Below are positions 37,690 through 48,351 of a DNA stretch of 64,000 nt, in pieces. This DNA is from Promerops cafer (taxonomy: Eukaryota > Chordata > Aves > Passeriformes > Nectariniidae), in NCBI GenBank assembly GCA_013398275.1, contig VZSE01013530.1, positions 3,158,718 through 3,222,717 on the forward strand, read 5' to 3'. The notes beneath the pieces were generated by a model that did not search any database, was not told where the DNA came from, and saw nothing but the letters and a program-made list of their open reading frames with translations. How positions within the stretch are numbered: position 1 is the first letter of the stretch; each line of letters begins with the position of its first letter. The position numbers and the translations under genes are program-made.

Positions 37690-37960
37690 AGCTCGCATCA
37701 GCATAGAAGCTTACTTTGAATTTTAAGCCAAATAAGCACGATTGTATCTATTTCCCTGAAGATAAGGCGAATCGCAGGCTGGATTTGCAATCTCACTACT
37801 TCATTTATTTAGTCCTTCTTGGAAAACAGATAAGCTCGCCCATCCGACGGCAGCACGCGCGCCCGCACTTTATCACAGCGACGCCTCTGTCTTTTCATGA
37901 AGAACTGGATATGCTCAAATTATTAACTATCAAAGCAGAACACTTTAGAAATGATAGAAC
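37690..37960. promoter_or_regulatory. Candidate intronic enhancer with three GATA sites
   Basis: The non-repetitive block has AGATAAGG at 37760-37767, AGATAAGC at 37828-37835 and an inverted site TTTATCA at 37869-37875. Between the last two sites, and just after them, is a stretch with about ten CpGs (CCGACGG, CACGCGCGCCCGC, AGCGACGCC), rare for CpG-poor intron. Retained CpG plus spaced GATA sites suggests an unmethylated regulatory element. Inference only. Confidence 0.42.
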
Positions 37961-39819
37961 AGCACAGAAATTGTAAAGGAAAGCAGATCAGTTGTCTGGA
38001 AATCTCCCAACAGCTAATACGCTCAAATTGTAATCTAAATGTCTTTTTGTTTTGAATTGTCTGGGATTAGGGTTGGGAAAAGACTCAATTATTCTACTCA
38101 AACTCTTCTGAATTATTTATGAAAACCAAATAAAGGATAAATTGGGCACTGATGAACCGAGGACCTGGCGATGAAGAGAAAGTTGGGTACCAGAAAACAA
38201 GCAATTTTCCCTCAATAGGAGTGTTTACTGTTTCTCCCCAGCCGTGGGAGCTGACAGATTGTCTGCTGCCCTGCACCCGCTCCCCCCGCCACCACCACAG
38301 CCCAGGCCAGGCTCTGTCCTTCCCTTTCAGCCCTGATGGGATCTGAGTTATTGTCTATCGATCTGCCAGCAATGAAAAAGGCCAAACCAAGATGTTCCTT
38401 TATTACGTCTGCTTGCTCAGGAACCTCATGGAGGTCTAGTGATGCTCAGAGATGCATCACACCAGTGCCCAGGGCCAGCCTTTCCCTTTGCTACTGTCAG
38501 CTTTAAAGATGAGGAAAAAGAACATGAATTTTCAAAATCTGAAGATATTTCTTCCTTCATATTTCCAAAAGGAATGGACATGGAGTCCATACCGAGTCAG
38601 TGTGGTTGTGCAGCCTCAGACTCCAGGCAAAGAAAGGAACGTGGAGAAAACCTTCATCTCCCTTGTATCTCACAGGCCAGGCAAGCCTGGACTACCCTCC
38701 CGTACTTCCCCATCCTTGCAGCCCACCAGTTTGTGGTGTTGGACTGACTCACCAGTAGAGCCAGTCCTGGCAGCCCAGCAACATGAGAAGTCACTGGGAC
38801 ACCATAGCCACAGTGCTCCACAACAATACAGCAGTACTTTTGTAATTTCTGTAATTTGCTATTTGAAGCAAAAGCTGTATTGCTTTTAGCTCTCAAAAAT
38901 AATTAAAAAAAAAACAACCCTGAGCTAATTAAATGTAACATCCTCTGATGTTCACATCCCCTGATGTCCACATCCCAATGTGTCACTTGGATCCAGCCTG
39001 GCACTGGAAGGATGCTCCTGCGGGTATGGCAGAAACCTGCAAGGCAGGGGCTGGATTTGGCTCCTCCTTGAGCCCCTGGCACCTTGTACATCAGCTGCTC
39101 CACCTTGGTGAGGATCTGCTGCTTCTCCCAGTGGACACAGCCCTGCAGCCTCTCCCTGTGCCCTGTGACACCTGTGAGGAATCTCTAGGAGCTCTCCATG
39201 GACCAGCATCAATTTGTCCAACAATGTCCAACATTTGGACAACCTCAGAGAAAAACATGTACTCCTGGGAGATGCCAAGGGGCATCTTCCTCACCACAAC
39301 AGGAAGGAGGATGGACATGCCATGAGGCATCAGAAATGCTGCTCCCCATCCCTCCCTTAGCTAAGGACTCCCAGGCTGTGCTGCTTTCCAACATTCTCCT
39401 CCTTCTCCGCCTCTGCCCCATCACCATCCAGCCCCTCTGAGAGCCTCTCCACCACCTTTCCATGCAATTCTCACATCAATTTCTAGGCTCTGTGATTCAC
39501 TCACAAACCCCTCTTAATGAAGTGGCCAGCAATCTCCCTGCCATTCAGTTCCCACTCCATGTGCTCTGTCAAGGACTTGGCTTTTCCAGTGACTGTACTG
39601 TAGGTCTGAGCCTGCCAAATATCCCCTTTGCCCCAAATAACCCACCCGAAAACACCGAACTCAGATCCCGTGGTAACGACTTTCCACTTGTACGAAACCA
39701 GCTCCTGGCTGAGAGCCAAAGAGCCGGATCTGTTTTGGGCTTTAAATCAAAATGAAAAGAAACACTCGTCTAGCACTGGGTTTAATTAGCCTTTAAAGCA
39801 GCAGCCAGCCCAGGGACTG

Positions 39820-40020
39820 CTGTGCCGGATCCGGCGCAGCCGATCGCGCCCGGCGAGGCGGCACGGCCTCGGCACCCCCGGCACGGGTACTCGGCTCCAG
39901 GCGCCTGCTGCAAACCAGCCCGGGAGAAAACGGCTCCAGAGGGACCCGGCGGCCCAGCCCAACACAGATGGGCTCCAGCAGGCCGGCCCCTGCACACCCG
40001 GCCTCCTGAGCTGGCGGGAA
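39820..40020. promoter_or_regulatory. Intronic CpG island-like cluster
   Basis: About 200 bases of GC-rich, CpG-dense DNA (GGATCCGGCGCAGCCGATCG, CGCCCGGCGAGGCGGCACGG, CCCGGCACGGGTACTCGG) in the 11 kb intron 2. It lies between coding exons 2 and 3, so initiation here would give a JADE2 transcript lacking the normal start codon. No TATA box or clear initiator is visible. Enhancer or alternative promoter are the plausible roles. Confidence 0.42.
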
Positions 40021-42609
40021 TTCTGTTACACATTTCGCCCTGCATCTGCACCCAGCTGACTTTGGAGCTTTCAGACCTTGCTCCTGGGGCAGAGCAATAA
40101 GCTCAGTCTCTCCTCTTTCAAGTCCCAGGATGGGATGCCATTATTTTAATACACAATAACATCTCTGTCCCTAAAAAGTTTTAGCAAAAAGAACTCTTTC
40201 CAAAGCACTCCACGCTGCAAAGCAGCGGTACACAAGGTAAGAGAAGAGAAGCCCAAAATGAAGTGCATGCAGAAAACACAGCACTCACTAGGGTAGGGTG
40301 GGCAGGAGAGGTGAGAAGGGATGGTCACAGCCTGCATCCGAGATCTCACCTCTGAATTCACTCCCTCCATCACCCAACAGAGCTGTAATCCTCCCTGATG
40401 CCCTCACACCCACAGCAGCCACGTGGTGCCTCACAGTGACGACCCCTCCACAGCAAGCAGGGGCGGTGGGTGCTCCGAGCATTGCTCCCAAGCAGGGCCA
40501 GCAGCAGGTCACAGCAGGCAGAGTGTGGGACTGCTTCCTGACATTGAGATAACAGGTTTTCTTCAGGTTATGGCTCAACACTCTTTTTCCTCCCTGACTG
40601 CAGTCCTGGCAGCTGACTCCTGCATACCCTCAGCCATAACCACCTTCCTCCATCCACACTGGGACCAGGGAAGTCTCCAGCTGCCTCATTTGCAGGACTC
40701 CCTCCTCATTTCCAGCCAGCTCTGTTAGCCCTTCACTCTCTCAAGCATAAAATTGTTTGTTATAGCTCATGAGTCACAAGGATTTTTAGAGAAAGAGAAA
40801 ACAACGGGAACAATGGGAGCCCTGAGAATAGGTTTGGTTGTAAAAACTGTCTTGGTATCAGCTCGAGATGGCACCTCAGTCAGTGCAGCCCTGGGTACCC
40901 CACCCCACTCCCCTCTGGACCTCCCAGTCCTACCTCCCCACTGTTCTATCACATTTTTCCAACCCTTTCCAAAATGAGAAGAGCAAGGTAGCAAGGTTTT
41001 GAAATGTGGCAGTGGCAGGAGTGTGTGTGCAACCAGGTATTATCTGCCTGTGGGGGAAGAAATCCTGAACTCCCATGTCCATTTGGGGAGCCAGCCTCCT
41101 GGCTCTTCATCTAGTCTTGTTTCCTCTTGAACTGCTGGATGTTAAAGATTCAGTGAACAACAGAACTCAAAATAGGAACAAGAAGCATTTTTGTCCGGCC
41201 CTTCTCAGCATTCAGAAGACAATGGTTTTAATCTGTTATCCCCATGCTGGCAAGTGAAAACTGACAAAGCCAAACTGCAGTCAAAGCCAAACTGCAGTCA
41301 AGCCTTTCAACAGAGAGGGATTTTCTCCCCATCCAGCCCCATAAAAGCATGTCCAGTCTTGCTTGGCCACATCCATTAAAGCTCTTCTCCAAGCATAGGA
41401 GAGTACAGTAAATTCACATTGCACTGGGTTATTATATACCTAATGCAGGAGGAAAAAACACGATCCAATGCAGTAAGAATTACTTTGTAGAAGGGAAAAG
41501 AGTTAAATCCTTGTAAGGAGCTATTAAAAGGCATCTTTCAAAACATGGAAGTAGTATCTAAACAAGACAAGAAGAAAATAATGTAAATTGTATAAATTTG
41601 TGGTTTCCCCTTCATCCTGAGCCCTGCGTGCAGCTGCAGTCCCGTCGCCTCCCGCAGGTCCGGAGTGAGGGAGAAGGGCAGCGAGGATGTCCGGTGGGAT
41701 GAGCAGCACCTGCACAGCACAGCGAGACTGCGCAGGGCTCTTCAGCTGAGAAAGGACGGCTGGAGGGCTGGCAGGCAGGTGCTCTGCACAAAAAAAGCAG
41801 GCTTTTGTCCCTCCAAGATATGTTCCAGCAGTGCAGGTGAGCACTGTGGATCTCAAATAGCTCTGGAGGTAATGACTAACAGCAGCTAAGGCAGTGACTC
41901 AGAGGCAGCATCCGAGGGAGTCCCTGGGCCGCTGACGGCTGGGAGCTGGCAGATAGAACCAGCAACCATCATTACACACTTGCCTTGTTCTTAGATTCTC
42001 TCCTTAGACACTGACAACTGTTCCCTGTCAGGAACAGGAGAGAGGTTTGATGACTGCAGTCAAACCAGCGAGGCTCGTGCTCACATCCCCAGCAGCTCTA
42101 CAGCCGGGGGCAGGATTGCACTAATGTGCCACTAACAGAAGCAGAAATCTGTGCTTCAGGCATGTCTTATTCCCTGCTGCAGATTCAGATCCATGGCAGG
42201 GATAACCTGAGAGAGCATTCCCTCCTTCCAGCTCCCAGGGTGGGGAACATGACCAGCAGCTCCTTGCAGGGATCCAGGGAGATGGGTTCCAGCCACCATG
42301 CTCCATTTGCAGACAAGTTAAGAGACAAACGAGCACTAATGAGATTAATTAAAATCACCAGATTGGTACTGCTATCACTGCAGATGCAAGAAGCTGTTGG
42401 CAGCTGCCCACATTCATCCTCTGCCTTCAGGCAAAGCAGTGCAGCAGAGCCATGCCCAGGGCACCATCAGCATCAGGTTTTGGCCTTGTAGGCTCTGCTG
42501 CCCAGGCAAGGGGCAGGGGAGGACAACTGTCACCTCTGCGAAGGAGAAAGCCAAGACAGAGGCCTGGTGCCTGGGACAGTCAGGAAAGAGCCCGGGCAGA
42601 GCCCCGTGA

Positions 42610-42850
42610 CAGGCACAGATAAATATAATCACCCTCCCTGGCAATGGCCCCTTTGCGGATGTTTACAAACAGCTCAGTACTTTTCCATGTTAAGAAGCTT
42701 GTTTTTCCAGATGCCTTGTATTGGATGGTTTTTAATGTGTATAGTTAATCCCTTCTCACAGAGTCTTTCATAATAAACATCACCCCCTGACCTGACTAAT
42801 AACTATGTAACACTAATGCTTTCGATTTTTTTATCTCCCGCCCGGGTTGT
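42610..42850. promoter_or_regulatory. Candidate intronic enhancer (FOX/homeodomain motifs)
   Basis: The block includes CAGATAAATATAATC, a forkhead-type TGTTTACA at 42660-42667, TAATCCC (PITX/OTX type) near 42746, CATAATAAACATCA near 42769-42782, TGACCTGAC near 42788, and a terminal TTTTTTATCTCCCGCCCGGG. The motif density in unique sequence resembles conserved intronic elements. No conservation data are available here. Confidence 0.35.
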
Positions 42851-45755
42851 CAGGAGGAATGGGTGTTTCTCTGGGACAGCAGCTCCCAGAGAAATGCGGA
42901 CATAACTTGGAGAAGGGCAGGACAGTTTGGTGGGTCCACACACACACGAACCCCATTTCTCCAGCCCATCCTCCAGCCGTCCCTCAGGACATACCTGCAC
43001 CCACTGCAGCTCTTGATAAAGCTACAAGCCATGTGTAAACCCGGAGTTTGAGTTATTGTTTGAAAAGATGTGTCCAGACCCAAAATGGCTGGGGGTTCAG
43101 TATCTGCTAATACATTCATCCTGCTCTCCCTATTATTCTCCTGTGGTTTCCGTCCTCAGCAGGATGGACAAAAGAAAAGGTGATTCACTATTTCATGTGA
43201 AGTAGTTTGATAGTGGTGTAGTTTGTGTTTTACATTTCTCAGTACTTGCTCCAACAGGACATGATGCCTGTCACAGTCTGTGCCTGAAATCCCCCAGTGT
43301 TCCTGGGAAGATGTGCCAAACCCCACAGTGTTTGGACCAGACACGTTCATGGGTGCTCACAGGAAGAGCAGAAGTTGGGTCACTCATGGAAAAGTTTAGA
43401 AGATGCTGTTGGAGAGGAAATTCATACTGGAGTGACCTCCAAACCATCTCCCTGCTCTGCTGCAGGTATTGGGGTGATACTCTATCCAACCTCTGACAAT
43501 CTCCCAACCCCTGAGCTTCAGCTGGTGCTGATTTCTAGCAGACCTAGACCGGCAAGTGCAGGGGCAATGCACAGTGAGGGGAGCACAGCTGAGATCTGGA
43601 CTGCTCCATCTGTTTGTGTGCCCACCATCTTTTCTAAAAGATGGTTTGTCAGCTTGAGCATCCTGGCCAAATTCCAGCTTGAGTAATCACACATCGCCTC
43701 CCCAAATTCCCCTGGAGTTTCAGTTCAGATAAGCCACACAGGTTCACTTTCTGTCCCAACTGTTGCTAAGCCAGGCACTGTTCAGCTTTTGCTCCACTTT
43801 ATTTGTTCCACAGCTACATTTCACTGAGAACCCTCCTCAGGGGATAATGGAGCAGTAAGCAGAGGGATGAGCCCTCTGCAGGCATCTGATGCCTCCCCAG
43901 GTGCCACGAACTAAGATCTAGTTTTCACTCCAGCTGTTGTAGAGCAGCAACTCGGATCCAGGTCTTGACATACTTTATCAAGTCCAGAAGCATTTTCACT
44001 TGGAATCTTGGACTTATATTCAGCAGCAGCCAGGTAAATTCCTAGATGACTGATTAAACTAACTCATACTAAAGACAAAAAGGTGTCTGCACCAGTGAGG
44101 CAGAAAGATGTACCAGCTCGTGGAGAAGGATTTTACTGGGCAGCAGCAGGGTGGCACCTATGACACTGTTGTGACACGAGTCACATCTTCTCACATCTAA
44201 CATGAGGCATCTCTGTGGCAGGGACTCCTGACAGCACCTAAAGGGCTCACTCAAGGTCTTTATGCACACATCAGGCACAGAGATGGGCAGTTATTTCAGA
44301 GAGAGGTAATGGTGCCACAGGAGGAGGAGATGCCCAAAATGTTTCACTTTCCAAAGGAGGATTCAGCTCACAGAAATCTCCCCCACACCCACACTGAGAG
44401 ACACATGTGTAACCAAAACCCAACATTACCAGTGCTAATATTCAATTTTCCAACAGCCTTGTTAGCAGTCAGTGACATCTGCACCCCTGGTTCTTGCTCT
44501 CTGGAGTATTTCCAACTAACTCAGCTGGTAGTAACAGCTTCCCAGTCCCTCTCTTTACCCAAGGCACAAATAACTTCGACTCTTTCAGTCTGTGTCCTTT
44601 GCCAACACAGATACATCAATGTAAACCTGTGAGAGCTGTAAGAACCAAGTGCAGCTGTAATTCAGGCAGTGACCACAGGAAAACCTCAAAATCTCTACTC
44701 AGCTTGATGCAAAAGGAGGATGTTACAGAGGTTTGTGCTCACCAGGCCACAGCGTCAGGAGAGGTGAAATGGGGGTGACTCGGGGAGTTCACATGAGCCA
44801 TGCCAGCTTCATCTGCTTCTAAAATTAGCACTGTTTGACTCCAGACCCCAGTCCAGAGGGAAGGGAATGTGAGAACAACGTCCCTCTGGCTTTGCTCACG
44901 CTGCTGCTGAAATGAAGATGACCACTGCCAAACACTGTGGTTGCTACAACAGCAGCTCATGCCTGGTATAGTTTCCATGGCTAGTGGAAATGTATCCGAG
45001 GCACAAAAGGAAAACAGGACATAGCACCACCCCTTCCAACACAGTCCTGGGGACAAACAGCTCCTCCCACCCAAGGCCCAGACCCTGCACTACAGAGCCA
45101 GCAGGTGAACCTGGACAGTGTCCCAGAATGGGCAGCACTGCCCATACCAGCGAGGGGAAACCCTGCAGCAAGGTCAGACACTGATGGCCTCAGCTTAATG
45201 TCCTTGAGCCCCGTGACAGGGGGAAACCAACACAACAGAATCTGCAACTCAGCTGTGCTGTCTCTCATTTCACAGCTCTCCAGCTTCCCACTTGTTCATG
45301 GGGAGGAGTCTCCACATCATCCTGCCCTGCCATCAGTGCTGTGACCTATGCCATTAAAAGCAGGGCACCCAGGAGGGCACCCAAACCAGGGAATATTGGT
45401 ATGCAGACACCCCAATACTGTAGGACCTCCCAGTCCCACCAAACTTAACTTCTCTTTACTTGCCTCAGTAGGGATGGAGTGGGCACGAGGACCCCAGTGA
45501 TTTCAGGCACAAGGACCCCTACCCTTCACCAGAGATGCTCATCATGTATCCCCATCAGCTCCCTCCCCAAGGGACCTGGCGTTGACACGGCTGTTGGGAG
45601 CTGTGAGCGTGCAACATGGGCTCTGGCTTCTGGGGGACACCTTGTCCTGGCACCCACTGCCCACAGACAGCCATGGGCATGCTGCTTGCCACATCTGGGC
45701 AAGTACAATCCCATGGGAAAACTCTCCTTTGGGAAAAGCCTAAAAGCCCACGTAC

Positions 45756-45841
45756 CTCAGAGGGCTTCTTCTCCTTCTGCCGTGACCAGGGGGATTTGCT
45801 ATTCGGAATTTTGGAGCATCTGGAGGTGGATGTGGTGTGAC
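45756..45841 (-). CDS. JADE2: JADE2 coding exon 2 (residues 20-48)
   Basis: After GT, which completes Ser20, the exon encodes 28 residues running HTTSTSRCSK to QKEKKPSE. The acceptor TTGTTGCAG sits at 45850-45842 and the donor is GTACGT from 45755, phase 0. The Ser/Thr/Lys-rich tract is low-complexity and probably disordered. It leads into the KKPSE-VFRTD motif that marks the start of the conserved JADE N-terminal block and spans this exon and the next. Compared with my memory of human JADE2 this exon is about three codons shorter and has several substitutions, which fits a linker under weak constraint. No fixed function can be assigned to this stretch alone; in JADE proteins the neighbouring N-terminal region helps bind HBO1. 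Confidence 0.92.
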
Positions 45842-48293
45842 CTGCAACAAGGCAACAGAGACAGGTTACCTGGGAAAGAGTCAAAGCTTCTCCTTACCTT
45901 TGCCACCAGCCCCACTGCTCCAGCCTCAACCAACACTTTGGGTCAGCACTAAGATGGAATAATACCTTGACATGACATTTTTTTGTGCAGTATCATCATC
46001 ATTGCTGCCACCCTCAAAAGGGAAGGGTAGCTAAAGCCTGAAATGTGCTGGAACCACTACACTACTGATCTTTATTTCCAACCCATTTGTATCATTATCA
46101 CTTAAATATAAGACTGTATTTGTTAATAATAAATACCAAACTGATTATTGGAATTTCTGTATAATGATGACAGTTCAGTCTTCTGTATAGGAGGACTCCG
46201 CCATATTCCAGTATATAAAAATGTTTCTGTGAGGTTGCAACAAAATAACTATCAACAGGCCTATATAACACTGATTTTATCCTTGGAGGGCTAAATAGGA
46301 GGAAACAACACTGCGCACATAAGCAACATCCAAACATGATGGAGCCACGTAGAGCCATGCAGACCTCGGGATGGGCTCTGGCCAGGAGCTGAGCTGACTC
46401 AGGGATCAGGCTGTGGTACCACTGCAGTGGGAAATGCCTGTTCTTCCACCAGCTCAGGCAACTGAGCCCAGGAAAATTTCACATGCCTGGCAGGGAAAGA
46501 GGCACCAGCTCAACCTGTATTCTTTACTTTGCAGTGCACTTTCTTGTACTTCACAAAATGAAGGCCAAATGTGGAGGCATCACCTGTTCCCAAAAGACAG
46601 CTTGTTTTTTGAAGTGTCAGGCCAGATATTATTAAAGAGGGTTCCATATAAATGAAATTCTTTATAACATTTCAGAGCATAACAGGGCTGCGTAGACAAA
46701 GCCCAGAGCAGACATCCCTATGCTGCAGCCCCATGGACACGCTGCTTTACTCAGCAAGCTGCTCCAAGGAGTGCAGCAGCAGCAGCTCCACAGCTTTCAT
46801 GGAGAGATCAGCCACTAATTTCCACCTTGCCCCCTCTTCTCAAGCTACAATGTGATGCTACAGCTGTACAGGCTTGGATAACACACCACAACTACCCTTT
46901 CCTGGCAGCGGCATGAAAAAGAAGGTCACCACTCTGTTTACAACTGTCCTGCAGGAGAGCATTTGTCAAAAGCTTAGATATCACCTGCAGCATAAATACC
47001 CAAGCCCCACAGAGATATGGCCGTGTTTTTTAATACCATGATTAAAGATGCCTTACCCCCGAGAGGCAGTGAAGCCAGTGAGCACAGCTCGGCTCCATAA
47101 GCCTTTGAGCATCTGGGGATTAGGAGACGGGAAGTTTGGAGCATGGCTTCCAAAACAAACCCCTTTCTGAGATAGAGATGTTTCATTTTACGAGAAGCCA
47201 GCGGTGTTGACAGAGCCTGAAACACTTTCCATAGGCACAGCTCAGCCCCCAGGCCCCCCAGGGCTCCAGCAGGATGGGGGTCCCCGCTGGCAGCTGAACA
47301 GCAGGTTCCCGTCGGCAGTTGTGGTGCAAACTCCACTCACATTGACAATTTTTTTTGGCTAAAGCTGTGGGAACAGCAGCCAAACCCAGCAAGATCAGCC
47401 TTTCCATAACCCCCTGTAATCTCTCCATCATCCTGTTAGGAAAAAGCCCAGAAGTTTAGTGTCTCTAGTAAAGTCCCTTTCGTTCTCGGATATCCAGCAG
47501 CCAGATCCTGTAAAGTGTGGAGAGCAAATTCCCAGCACGGCCCAGATGAAATTACTGTGACATTTCTAAGAAACCAAGAGCAACTAGTAAGAAACTCCAG
47601 AGTCCAGACAAGGGATTAGGCTGGTGCCTTGAGGGTACTGAACACCGAGGCACTGCAGTATGTCTGCAGCGGGTGAAACCCTGGGATAAGTGGGAGAGGA
47701 GAGTGCTCTATTTATAGCCAAAATTCAGCACATTTGCACATGTTTATTGTTGAACACATGCTTCTGTGCCTTCCAGAATGAGGATGAAGTGAGGTAGATG
47801 TTGAAAAGCAAGCGTGGGCTTGCAAGTTTTGCTGGCTTGAGCCTTATCCCTTTTCCTACATCACTCTTCAGTTTGCAAGAAGGGAACAATGCGGCTCCGG
47901 TTTTACTCTGACTCCAGTAAAAACTTCCCTTTCCCCTGGTACAACCTAAATCAAGAGCAAACTAGTCCCTGGCTGCAGCTCACAGGAAAGGACAACTCAT
48001 CTACAAAGGGTGTTCGCTGCTTCGTTAGCAGATCTGCAATCAGCAGCTCTCCTCGCCCAGACTCCTCACACGAGGGAGACACTCTCATCAGTTAAGAGGA
48101 GCCACAGCCAGGCATTTAAATAAATTGATATCAGCTTGTTGCTGCATTTCTGAAAAACCCAGCCCTGCACACTATTCATTGTGCAGAGACTTCCCAGTAA
48201 ATGCAGTTTCCTCCACTCTTTGTAAAGTAATTATTCAAGCATTTTGACTGCTGGAGGTGAATCTTGTTCAAAGCTTTGAATTAAAGGTCTTAC
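45842..48293 (-). other. JADE2: JADE2 intron 1 of the coding region
   Basis: A 2452-base intron, phase 1, bounded by GTAAGA at 48293-48288 and AG at 45843-45842. It includes an AT-rich section at 46070-46260. No gene, identifiable repeat or additional exon was seen in it. Confidence 0.88.
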
Positions 48294-48351
48294 TGTCAGT
48301 GGTGTCTGAGTTATCACTGCTGATGGAGTACTTGCGTCGTTTTTCTTCCAT
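48294..48351 (-). CDS. JADE2: JADE2 coding exon 1 (start codon, residues 1-20)
   Basis: The exon encodes residues 1-19 plus the first base of Ser20, beginning MEEKRRKYSISSD, which is the JADE2-type N-terminus as I remember it from mammals. The ATG is at 48351-48349, directly after a good acceptor (TTTCTTTTGTTACAG on the minus strand). If that acceptor is used, the start codon is the first codon of the exon, and the bases just before ATG come from an upstream non-coding exon. The donor is GTAAGA at 48293-48288, phase 1. The split Ser codon (A then GT) is completed exactly by the next exon, which supports both junctions. The segment is basic, then Ser/Asp-rich, probably disordered, with no domain. 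At 58 nt it is a very small exon. The 5' extent would change if an upstream acceptor is used. Confidence 0.92.

Larger units (their letters stand above)
34661..45755 (-). other. JADE2: JADE2 intron 2
   Basis: An 11095-base intron, phase 0, GT at 45755-45754 and AG at 34662-34661. It holds a 39-bp tandem repeat (35.2 kb), an old CR1 (36.7 kb), a GATA-rich CpG-bearing block (37.7-38.0 kb), a CpG cluster (39.8-40.0 kb) and a FOX/homeodomain-rich block (42.6-42.85 kb). No other exon is supported. Confidence 0.85.
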
